From Pelagomonas calceolata (taxonomy: Eukaryota; Sar; Pelagophyceae; Pelagomonadales; Pelagomonadaceae): a stretch of DNA of 64,000 bases. The position numbers and the translations under genes are program-made. Within the stretch, counting starts at the first letter, position 1. Every line of letters starts with the position of its first letter. Below are positions 8,746 through 18,400 of the stretch, one piece after another. The stretch is taken from contig CAKKNE010000001.1 in the NCBI GenBank assembly GCA_918797485.1, positions 2,170,001-2,234,000 of the forward strand, in the 5' to 3' direction. Under the pieces are notes generated by a model. It was not told the DNA's origin. It did not search any database and was given only the letters and a program-made list of their open reading frames with translations.

Positions 8746-9744
8746 TCATTCCCTCGTGGCGACGCGACGCGCTGCCTCCGCGGCGGCCGCGCGCGCGACG
8801 GCTTCCTCCGCGTTCTCGGCACTGAGGTACCGCTGGTCGGCCTCCACGAGCGCGATTTTCTGCTTCACCACGACAATTTGATCTCGGATGCATACAAGAG
8901 ACCCCGCATAGGGCTCGCACATGATCGTATCTCCGTCTTCGAGACCAAGGTCGTCGCCCGTCTGCCAGCCCTCCTCGATCCGTTCCTCAGAGCCGGGCAG
9001 GTAAAACACCAATTGGGTGACATGGACTTCTTCCTCCAGATATCCTGAGGCCTTCGGCGCGTAGGCCCTAAACATCCTCATGAGTGGTGTTGTGGACCTA
9101 ATAAGCTTGAAGAAGGTTTCTTCACCATTTTCCTTCCACATCACGCGAAGATTGAGATATGTTGTGGGCTGCGGCGGCGGCGGCGGCGATAGGTACGACA
9201 GCACCCGTCGGAACAGGCCCCGTTCGCCCGTGCGGGCGAGGAATTTTAAGGCGCCGTCGTGCGTCGTCGCACGATCACGCAGCGCGAGGTGGCGGACCAA
9301 CGCGCACGTTCGTCGTTGTTCGATCACAAAGCTACGATGACCGCCCGCCGTGCGCACGGAAAGCAGAAACGCCTTGAACGCGAGGTAGTGCGCGTTGTTT
9401 ACCAGCGAAGGATCCCGTCGTTCTTTCTCGCCCAGGACCCATTCGATCGACTCAGATCGGCTCGCGCCTTGGTTCCATTGCGCGTCATAGACCGAAATTG
9501 TGGCCACAGCGTCCAGACTCGCCCCAGCGCGCAACAGCGCGATGGCGACCGCCCGATGTTGTCGTCTTCTGAACCTGGTCGCGTAGAGAATAGCATAAGC
9601 TAGAGGAGAGTACCGGTAAACTTCCTTCCCGCCGTCCTCTAGCATTTTGGTTATTTTAGATGCTCTGTGGTCGATCCCGGCGCCCCATCTTATCAGCAGG
9701 GCGATCAGGCGCGAGGAGGACCAGCCGGGTCCCTGATGTAACAT
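8746..9744 (-). CDS. Ankyrin repeats fused to a SUMO-like domain
   Basis: I place the start at the ATG at 9744 (MLHQGPGWSS), giving 332 residues; a non-ATG frame extension reaches 9819. The N-terminal half has degenerate ankyrin units (SPLAYAILYA, AIALLRAGASL). Residues about 197-275 resemble SUMO: YLNLRVMWKENGEETFFKL, then STTPLMRMFRAYA, then LEDGDTIMCEPY, which parallels the kv..dg.ev.fki and LgMEDgD.I patterns of SUMO. No C-terminal di-Gly is present, so it is a built-in SUMO-like (Rad60-SLD type) module rather than a conjugable modifier. The tail is an Ala/Glu/Arg coiled coil. Function is inferred to be protein binding. Confidence 0.7.
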   Translation of the reverse strand: MLHQGPGWSSSRLIALLIRWGAGIDHRASKITKMLEDGGKEVYRYSPLAYAILYATRFRRRQHRAVAIALLRAGASLDAVATISVYDAQWNQGASRSESIEWVLGEKERRDPSLVNNAHYLAFKAFLLSVRTAGGHRSFVIEQRRTCALVRHLALRDRATTHDGALKFLARTGERGLFRRVLSYLSPPPPPQPTTYLNLRVMWKENGEETFFKLIRSTTPLMRMFRAYAPKASGYLEEEVHVTQLVFYLPGSEERIEEGWQTGDDLGLEDGDTIMCEPYAGSLVCIRDQIVVVKQKIALVEADQRYLSAENAEEAVARAAAAEAARRVATRE

Positions 9745-9751
9745 ACTAGCC
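9737..9751 (+). promoter_or_regulatory. Half copy of recurrent motif
   Basis: TGTAACATACTAGCC resembles the right half of the recurrent motif. It overlaps the proposed ankyrin-SUMO start codon and precedes the plus-strand gene at 9909 by about 160 bases. The left GCTAGCG half is absent, so this is weak. Confidence 0.3.
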
Positions 9752-9908
9752 CTGGAGGGGGCATTCCGTTGGCCCCGAGACTGGTGCGTGAGGCGCACCA
9801 GGCTAAAAAGGGCCGCCAAAATCGGCCTTAACGCTGCCGTTGGCCGGTGCCGCTGCGCGTATTAACCGCCCGCACCGTCCCGCGGGGCTCCATAACGAAA
9901 TCCCGGCA

Positions 9909-10655
9909 ATGGATGAGGCTGCGCGCATCGCGGCAGCCCCTGCTGAGGAGGAGGCTGATGCGGCCTGCGACGCCGCCGTCGAGGCCGCTATCGACGAAGA
10001 GCAGGCCGCCGACGACGCCGCCGACGCGGGGCAGCCTCGGGAGGCCCGTGCCACTGTCCTCGATCGCGAAGAAGCCATCCCGCTGTCGCGCGTCCAGTGC
10101 AACAACCTGGGTATACGCTTCCAGCAGCACCACGACGCCACCAAAGCGCTTCGCGACGGCGGCATTCGCGAGTCGTCCGGAGTCAGGTTGCAAGATGGGC
10201 AGTACGGCACCGTCCTTGAAATTGACGGTGCTGCTGCCGTCGTCGAGATACGGAAGCAAGGGAATAAGAGGCGTCGCTTCACGCTGCCCGTGGCCGAACT
10301 TACCCTTCGCGTCCCGAGACTGTCGCAAGCGATGGCTAAGCAGTGGAGTATCGACGAATACGTTATGGAGGGCCCCAAACGTGTCCGACGCGAGTACGAC
10401 GACTGGCGCCGGCGGCACAAATACGCCGGCTTCGTCTCGCACTACAGACGACGGGTTCTGGGTGCGTTGCCGCGGCACCCGACGACGTTCTCTGAGGCGG
10501 ACTTCATCGAAGCTGCTGCGCGCGTGGGCCTCCAACATAGGACCGGGGCGCGGTGGCTTCTCCGCGACTTTGTCAAGGTCACGAAGACGGTCGCACGCCT
10601 CCCGAAGAATAGGGGTCCGCCCGACGCGCCGCGAAAGTACCGCCTTCGCGAGTAG
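9909..10655 (+). CDS. Unrecognised protein, 248 residues
   Basis: The ATG at 9909 (MDEAARIAAA) begins a frame with an acidic Ala/Asp/Glu-rich N-terminus of about 65 residues, a small beta-rich module around VRLQDGQYGTVLEIDG followed by KRRRFTLPVAELTL, which looks like an SH3- or KOW-type barrel, and a basic C-terminal half rich in Arg and Trp. I do not recognise a family. A long antisense frame covers the same bases but has a less protein-like composition, so the plus strand is preferred. It converges on the 1330-residue gene with an 89-base gap. Confidence 0.5.
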   Translation: MDEAARIAAAPAEEEADAACDAAVEAAIDEEQAADDAADAGQPREARATVLDREEAIPLSRVQCNNLGIRFQQHHDATKALRDGGIRESSGVRLQDGQYGTVLEIDGAAAVVEIRKQGNKRRRFTLPVAELTLRVPRLSQAMAKQWSIDEYVMEGPKRVRREYDDWRRRHKYAGFVSHYRRRVLGALPRHPTTFSEADFIEAAARVGLQHRTGARWLLRDFVKVTKTVARLPKNRGPPDAPRKYRLRE

Positions 10656-10744
10656 TAAGAAATTGTAGGAGTGCTCCCCTAGTTATGTGGTACAAACTTT
10701 ACTCAAAAACAACAACGAAAGTCTAGGACCCTCGAGCAGCGAGC

Positions 10745-13700
10745 TCATCCCGCAACAGCTGCTTCCGCCTCGCCAGGCTTCGGTCGGATGCAGGTTTCGT
10801 GGACTTCGCCACTCCAGAGAGTGTATCGATCGGACGTGGACAGGTAGACGTATCTCTTGCAGCAGTCGCAGACGCGCTTGAGCGGTCGGCCCTCCGTGCC
10901 GGACGAATAAACGAAGTCGCGGTGGTCGCGATACGTCGCGACGAGCGCATCGACTTCGCCGCGGAGCCTATCCCACTGCGCAGAATCTGCGAGCGGGATG
11001 TCCTTGGCGAGCTCGGACATCAACTCGGCGCGATGCGACGCGTCCCAGCCCTCTGCATCCGAAGGAATCGACTTGTCGCGGCGCCCTTGCAGGAACGTGG
11101 AGCAGAGCACTATCCCTTCCTCGAAGGCCTTGCGGAGCTTGTCGGGCGGGCCGCGAGACGCCTGCAGGACAAGGAACGGCGAGACAAAGTTCGCGAGAGG
11201 CCCCTGGTCCTGCTCGCCTGCGTCGGTGTGCGCGAGTCGAACGCCGCCAGCGCCGCCGCGGCCACAACCAGCGTAGAAGGCGCCGAACCGCGGCTTCTCG
11301 ACGAGGTAAAGCGTGAGCTCGGTCGTGCGCGCGCCCGACTTCCAGGACCACGCGTAGATGGAGCCTGGTCTCACGTCGATGAAGGTCCGCGCGCCCGGCT
11401 CCGTCTTCTCCGTGTCCTCTTTATCAAAAAAGACGCGGATCCTGTCCTTCTGGACCTCGAGGCGCGCCGCGTAGCCCGCATCTTCAAGCAAAAACGGCCT
11501 CGCGCGCACCCTTCTGTCGCCGCGGCGATAGTCCGCGGCCAAGAGCGCGACCTCAACTTTCTTGAAAGTCCGGCGAAACTTCTCCGTCGCATCGTCCTCG
11601 GCGTCCTCCTCTGCGCCGACGTCGTCCTCACTGGCCGCCGCGTCCTCGTCCTGCTCCGCTGGCGCGTCGTCGTCCGCGTCGTCCTGCGCAGGCGCCGGCG
11701 CTGGCGCTGGCGCTGGGACGGGGCGCGCCCGCGACGTCCTCGCCCAGTGGTTCCCGAGCTGTGGACAAGTGATGAAGGGCCCCTCGCGTCGGGCGCGCAG
11801 CCGCGCGAGGTCCGCGTCCTCGCGGTCGCGTCTCTTCTTCTCGTGGGCCAGGAGCGCAAGCGGCGCGGTCCGGCGCGACTCGTCGGTATATAAGTGCCAG
11901 GACGCGTCGATCTCTCGGAGCAGGTACTCTATTTTGGCGACTTCGCGGTCCAGGAAGTGCTTGTCGACGCTCCCGCCGCGGCATCCATGGTTATAGAATT
12001 TCGTCACGTGCCGGTGGAAATCTTCGACCGGCAGGTCCGACAGGTCGCACGGCGTGATCTCGACGCGCAGGAGCTGCGACAGTCTCTGGCAAGTGCCATG
12101 CAGCGCGCCCGCGTTGTTGGCCGCGACGCGCGCCGTGACGCGGCACTCCTTTTTACCGAAGCAGACCGCAAGCAACGACGCAGCGAACCAGTAGTTGAGC
12201 TGCATCTCGCGCTTGAACGCCCGGTAGCCCTCCCTCGTCGTGCGCGCCATCGTCGCGCGCTGCCACGACAAGACCAGCAGGTCGATGACCCTCGTCACAA
12301 AACCACCAGACTGGACGCCCGGCGGCTTGAAGCCGATTAACGCGTGCGCCTCGAGCGACCCGAGCCGCGCGAAGTCGCCCGTCTTCGTGACGGGGTGCGT
12401 GGTCTTGGTCTCGTGCACGTTCTGCTCGAAGCGCCGGCCGAGGCGCGACGCGACGTGATTTACGAAGGCCGCGTGGACTGGCGCGCCGAGCTTGATGCAG
12501 AGGTGGCCGATGGCCTTCACAACGCCCGCCGTGCCCGTGCCGCCCACGTGGAGAGGTCCGTGCGTGACGCGCGTCGGGTCCGAGCGAACCAGAGGTAGAC
12601 CTCGCTTTTGAAAACGCAGCAAGACCGCCGCGGCGCCGCCCTCCTCGTGTTCCTTCTTGATCTCCTCGTACGAAAAGTCGACGGGCGTGTAGCGGACGAG
12701 CCCGCGCCCGCGATCGAGCCGCAGAGCGACGTCGCGCTTCGTCGCCGTATACGGGTTATCGGCGGGGCTCGCGAAGCCCATCCCGTTAAAACCCTCGCAC
12801 ACGGCCCGCAAATCGAGGGCCAAGGCGTAGATCGCCGCGCGGGCCTCAGGCGCGTAGACGCCGTCGGCGCGCTTGAGCTTGACGGAGATGCCGCCGCCGC
12901 CGCCGTGCTCCCTCGCAGTCAAGTCGTGCACCGTGTCCCAGATCGACGCGAGCGCCCGGCTCGACGCCTCGCCGTGCGCTTTCAGAGCGTCGCGCCCGTC
13001 GTCGTCGAGCGCTAAACCCAGCAGAAGGCAGTGACGCGTGCGGTCCTACGTGAATGAAACGTCATCGAAAACTGCGGTGGTCGACACTGGATGCGACAGC
13101 GAGTGCACCCTTGAGCAAGCACTGCAGGAGCCAGGCCGTGGACTTGTGTTCGCGCGCCCGCCGCCAGTCGCGAAGTAGCTGCGCTGCATCCCACGACAAG
13201 CACAGCGGAAGAACCACCTCGTCGGGACCGCGACCCGCCGGGTACATACCACGCAAAAGCTGATCGTACAACGGCGCCCGCGCTGCACCATTCACCTCTT
13301 TTTCGAGCAGCACGCGCACGTCGCGGCGCGCCGAGCACGCGTGGCGCCGCGCATCAACAAAAACCTCGTAGGCGCCCTCCGTCTGCATCTCAGTCGCAAA
13401 GCGCAGAGGTTCGACGGTCGCCGCAGCACGAGTCTCGGCGCGCCGCGGGACGACGCGCGTGTCCTCGGACGCCCCGGCAATATCAGCCAGCGCGCGGTCG
13501 GTGCGCGCGGCCAGATCGTCGTAGGCCCTTTGGCTAAGGCCTCCGACGCGCCGCCACAGGTCAAAGGCCTCGCACAGACCTTGTTTCCTCGTAGAGAGCC
13601 GCCGCAGAGCGAGGTGGGCCACGAATTGTCGCCCAGCATGCGTCTGCTCGCAGATGACGGCCAGCGTCGGCCACAAACAGTTCTCCGTGAGGAAGTCCTT

Positions 13701-14798
13701 GAGGGCGTCGACCGCTCGCTCCTCGTCGTGGCGGCGAAAGGCGGGCTGCGCGTCGCCGCGAAGGTCGGGAAGCTCGCCGCGCTCTCCAATCGGTTTCAAA
13801 CCCTGAAGCGCCAACCACACAGCGCCCGCATCAAGCGCAGTCTCGCGTCTGGCACACACATGTCGCCGACGAGTCCACCGAGAGAGATCCGCCGTCGGTC
13901 GCGCGAGCTTTTGGGGCGGCTCAAAGCGTCCGAAGGGCTTCACGACCCGCCGAAGCAGCACCGGCAGCTCAGGGCGTCGTGCAGCTTGTGCGACCATTGA
14001 GACAAGCCCTCGACCCAATTCTGGCTCATCTACAAGTGCACGAGACGCCGCATGGCGAGCAACTTTGGTCGACGACGCGACCCGCTTCGCGACGTCGACG
14101 ACGTCGTCGTCCAGATAGACAGGCCTCCGTGCAGCACTTGAGGACTCTTCCAAAGTCTTGCCGGCATCCGTCAGCAGCCGTAGACCCGCGTCCTTCGCCA
14201 CCGTCACGACTGGAGCGGCGGTCACGTTCCTACCTTTAATAGGTGAGCGTCGATGCAGCCGTTTAGCATCGGGAGACTTCAGCATCAACGGCGAAGAGAT
14301 GGGCGTGGCCGGCTTCGGCCTTTTTTGCCGGCGAGTTATTGTTTTAATATGATAAAGCGGCTTGCCCATAACCTCGTCCGCGGCAGGCCCATCATCAACG
14401 TCCATGGCGTGATCCGTCGCGCAGTGTGAGATGAAGGGCTGCCACACAGCATCAGGGACGCCCCACCCTCGAAATAGCTTGATCGCTAAGGCACGAGAAA
14501 CTAGCTGTAGTCCGCCCTTGCCGGTCGACGACGTCTGGTGCGACGCCACGTCCGGCATGCGCACAACAGCCTCAATCGCGTTGCGAAGCCGATCCTTATG
14601 CTGCTTCGCCGTCACTGACAGCTCGCCGTCGCCAAAGAACTTGATGAAGTCACCGACAGAGGGCCAATCAAGCCAGTAGTCATTATCGCCTCGTGCGGCG
14701 CCGCGCGCACATATCTTGACCTCGTCTTCGCCGCCGAGTGGGGCCACGTATGGAGGAAGTCGGTACACGTGAATACGCGCAGCGATAACCGCTGGCAT
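10745..14798 (-). CDS. Unrecognised 1330-residue protein, probably two exons
   Basis: Two long same-strand frames, 14798-13065 and 13038-10745, lie in different phases. The second has no ATG at its front and is preceded by an acceptor-like CTGCTGGGTTTAG ending at 13012. Joining exon 14798..13073 to exon 13011..10745 removes 61 bases with GT and AG ends and keeps one frame of 1330 residues; another GT 18 bases upstream would also fit. The N-terminal exon starts MPAVIAARIHVYRL. The C-terminal exon has a Pro-Ala-Asp-Glu-rich linker and ends with a possible zinc knuckle (CDCCKRY ... HETC). I do not recognise the family. Nothing marks it as a transposase. Confidence 0.5.
13012..13072 (-). other. 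Putative 61-base intron
   Basis: On the minus strand the segment begins GTTTTCGATGACG and ends GGGTTTAG. Splicing joins the two frames in phase (A|CG, Thr). The donor is not close to consensus, so the exact donor is uncertain. Confidence 0.4.
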
Positions 14799-14852
14799 TT
14801 TGATTTAGAGGCTGCCGACTGCAGTCGCTCCGCTCGGGTGCACCTAGTATGT

Positions 14853-15176
14853 TTAATGAGCGTTAGCAGGGAGTTCTGAGATCGTGCATACCATATTGAT
14901 TTCATGAGTTTGACCCGCAGTTTGTAGATTACTGATTGTGAACATACGATTCGGGTCCGCGCCGCGAGTGAGCGCCAGCTCGACGAAGCGGAGTTTTGCC
15001 TCGGCGACGCGTCGGTCACAATGGACCGTGTGGACCGCCGCATCCCACAACACAGATGACAAGTCGTTCGTCCCACGATCCTTTGACACGAGCCACTGGC
15101 GGGCGGCATCGATGTCCTCGACCTTCCCTGATTCTAAGGCCTTGACTATAGACGTAGGGATAGCTGGCCCGGCCAT
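14853..15176 (-). CDS. Short ankyrin-type protein
   Basis: 107 residues from the ATG at 15176 (MAGPAIPTSIVKAL). The middle reads like one and a half ankyrin units: DIDAARQWLVSKD, then LRFVELALTRGADPNRMF. It ends soon after the GADPN turn, so it is either a small protein or the surviving front of a longer ankyrin gene. Its stop is 55 bases before the start of the next minus-strand gene. A minus-strand copy of the recurrent promoter motif lies 161 bases upstream. Confidence 0.45.
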   Translation of the reverse strand: MAGPAIPTSIVKALESGKVEDIDAARQWLVSKDRGTNDLSSVLWDAAVHTVHCDRRVAEAKLRFVELALTRGADPNRMFTISNLQTAGQTHEINMVCTISELPANAH

Positions 15177-15480
15177 TGTCCGTGATTCGAGCAGCAATGC
15201 ACACGTGAGAGCAGACTGCTTGCAGCAAGCGTATCGTAGCTATGAAATGTGCTGCCGCGATCGCAGCGATGGCGCAAATCTCCCAGACGCTACGCTTACG
15301 CCAGGCGCCGCACAATGGCAACTCGGGCTGCCTGGGTTGCTAGTGTCTTACCTGTAAGTCAGGACGCTAGCCGGATTTCCAAACGCGAGTGGGCAGCGGC
15401 CTGTAGACACTAGCAAAGCACCGTAACAGACGACTACGAACGCGAGAGAACTATGTATAAGAAGCTATACCTCAACAACA
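15177..15480. other. Interval with two motif copies
   Basis: Between the short ankyrin gene and the 3' end of the remodeller gene. It holds a full minus-strand motif copy (15337-15372) and a plus-strand right half (15400-15416, CTGTAGACACTAGCAAAGC region). No gene supported. Confidence 0.5.
15337..15372 (-). promoter_or_regulatory. Recurrent promoter motif, copy 2 (long spacer)
   Basis: On the minus strand: GCTAGCG, then TCCTGACTTACAGG, then TAAGACACTAGCAA. The spacer is about 11 bases longer than in other copies. It points toward the short ankyrin gene, 161 bases downstream. Confidence 0.5.
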
Positions 15481-18400
15481 CTAGCCCGGAGCCGGCGCCT
15501 CTTGTTGGCCCGTCAGCAGAGGAGCGAACCGCCTAACATGATCGGTCTTCATGAGCTCCTTGATCTTGCGCAGGCGCTGCTCGGCCTTGGCGTCGTCGCG
15601 GCGCCACTCCTGGGACTGCCACTTTTCCCTCATTTGTAGGGCGTCGGGGTCCGGTTCTGCATCGGCCAGCGCGACTTCCCTCCTCGTCGCGTCCAAGGCA
15701 GCCTCAGCCGCGAGCACCGCGTCCAGCCGATCGTCAGCTCGCTCCAGACACCGTCGAGCCGCGGCGTGGTTCGCCCGGAAACTTTGTAGATCATCAGCAG
15801 AGGTAGGTGCCGCTTCCTTAACTTTCCCGGCATAAGCAGAACCGAAATGCTGCGTCGCGGACTGCATGTTCTCGTCGTAGGCCTTCCTAGCTTTCAACGT
15901 ACACGCTACCACATTCCTGATCGTCTCCCAGCGCTTCCTGACCGATTCGTCGACGGCGCTGTCTTCCTCGACATGTGTAGGTTCAGATAAAGAGGGACAC
16001 GGCACCGAAGTTAACGATTCAATAAATTTGCCCACAACCGGCGTCGCCTTCGTCGGCGTCATCTGCGATGCGGAAGGCTTCTCGCCGGAAGCTTCTGCCG
16101 CTAGAGCGCGTTCCAAGCGATCCACCCTTGATCTATAAAAGACCGAGGCATCTTTCACCGTATACTCCTCCCGCAGATCCTCCTCGGAGTCCGAACCGTA
16201 TGCCCTGTTCTGTAGGGTCGGCGGCGGCACGAGATCGAAAGCTTCGTCGAGGGCGACGTCCGCGAAGTGCCCGTACCCGTGGCAACACACCGCCGCCAAC
16301 AATCTAGCATCATGTGCGGGAGTCCAGGCGACGTGCGTATCGTTTAAATATCGTTCCGTGATGTCCCTGCTGAACTCGACACCGCTGTGCGGGATCTCCG
16401 AGGCTCTTCGTCTCAACTTCCGTTCCACAAGTGCGAAGAACCCGACGCGTCGCAGTACTCTATCGCCGTCGAAGGGATCTCGGGACGCATCATACCCTTC
16501 GGCCTTCTGTCGTAGACACTCATCTAAGGCCTCCCTACATAGTTTCATTGTAGCCGCAGGAGAATCAGCAAGCGAGCCCATCTCGAGCCGCTCGTGCGCC
16601 AACACACCGCCATCGGACAACCCACCGGGCAGGCCAAACCGCTCCAGCTTCGCGGCGACCTTGGCGATCGACGACGCCACGGGTCTAGTTACATCTATCT
16701 CGACCGAATCATCTGAATCCGACTCGACCTGTGTGGAAATCAAATTTACGGCGCGTTCGTCCTGAATCGTCGCGTCGACCTCCACGCCATCGACGCGACG
16801 CCTGCTCGATGGCGTGGCGATGCCGGTTCCTCACCGCTCGACCGAGCCAGCACGGCATCGCCGCGAAGTGCACCCGACACACTGGTTGATTTCCACACAG
16901 GACTCTACGTGATGAAAATCGCCATCGTCCAGATCATCATCTTCCTCATCTAACACCAGCACGGGACCCTGCTTGATCTGCTTCCGTTCTCGTTTGCCCT
17001 TCCCCAAACTTTCCTGCGTTTTTTGTTGCGTCGCGTCGTAACCAGTTTTTAACAGCTTATCCCATCCTTCAAACTCAGGTGAAGGCTCTTCTTCCTCTTC
17101 CGGTACTTCGTCGGTCTCCTCGAAGCTTATTTCGGCGACTTTGAAGGAGTCCATCAGTTTTGATAGGTTGTTTTTCTCGGCGACCGGTGTCTCCTCGTTC
17201 TCTACTTCTGGCTCCCTATGTAATAAAGCAGAGATGGCGTCGTCGTCCCACTTGATCTCCGGTTTGTTCGTATTCCCATCACCGTATCTCTCGGCTCGCG
17301 ACGCGTCGACGTCGGCCGCGGCGCCACCGGAGAACAACTCAGACGCGCCGTACTTGAGCACGTCATCCAACTCGGCCCTCGACAGGTTTTTGGAACCGGC
17401 ACCCGACACGACGACGTGCTCCAGGCACAGCTTTCGTTTCGCGACCGCCACAATGCGCTCCTCGACTGTTGCCCTCGATACGAATCTGTAGACCCGAACC
17501 GCGTCCCGTTGGCCGAGTCGATGCGCCCTCGCTAAAGCTTGTAGATCATTATGAGGGTTCCAGTCCGCGTCATAAATAACGACAGTGTTCGCTGTTGCTA
17601 GGTTGACCCCGAGCCCGCCCGCCCTCGTACTAAGTAAGAACAGAAATAGCTTGGAGTCCGGAGCGTTGAAGGCGTCGATGCGTTTTTGCCTTATATCTGA
17701 AGCGGTCGACCCGTCTAAGCGCGTCGTGCCGTACCGTTTTAGCGCTGCAAATTCCTCCAGCACATCTAACGTTCTTGTCATCTGCGAAAATAACAGAACT
17801 CGAGCCTTGGCCTCTTTTAGTTTGAGGAGCATCCTATCTAGTAAAGCGAGCTTGCCCGAGCCCTGCAATAACGCTTCGACGCGGTCGCCTTGGATCATAT
17901 CTTCCGGGAACTTGTCCCGCATGAGCTCGACGTGGTTGCACACTTTTCGTAATTGCATCACTATATTTTGTAAAGCAGGAGCTCGAGCCTTCGACTTGGA
18001 CCCTTCGGCGCCACTCAAGGCCGGGAAGTTCGCCGTCAAAACCGCCCTATATAACTTCTTCTGCGTCGGCGTGAGCTCGACGCGCACCACGAGCTCCTTC
18101 TTCGCCTTGATCACTCCCTTGAGGACGTCGTCCTTGAGGCGCCGCAGCATGCGACCCTGCAACAACTCCCGCAAATTCGCGAGGCGCTTCTGGGTCGCCT
18201 CGTCCTCTTCGTTGGAGGAAAACACCTGATCTAGCGCCGCGATGGCTGTTGTACCTTCGACAGAGCATTCTTTTTTCACGCGCTCCGGGTCTAGGAAGAG
18301 TAGTAGGTGGTAGAGCTCATCTAATGAATTCTGCAAGGGAGTACCAGTAAGTAACACGCGAAAGGCGCTATCTAAGTCATGTAGCTCCCGAAATAATCGG

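Noticed and set aside
9828-10538. Minus-strand frame over the gene at 9909
   Set aside because: The plus strand has the better ATG and more protein-like composition; both could not be confirmed.
10799-11893. Long plus-strand frame opposite the 1330-residue gene
   Set aside because: It is an Arg-rich mirror of a GC-rich coding strand, with no start context or domain.
9909-14798. The block as a large mobile element
   Set aside because: No terminal repeats, target duplication or transposase motif could be found around it.
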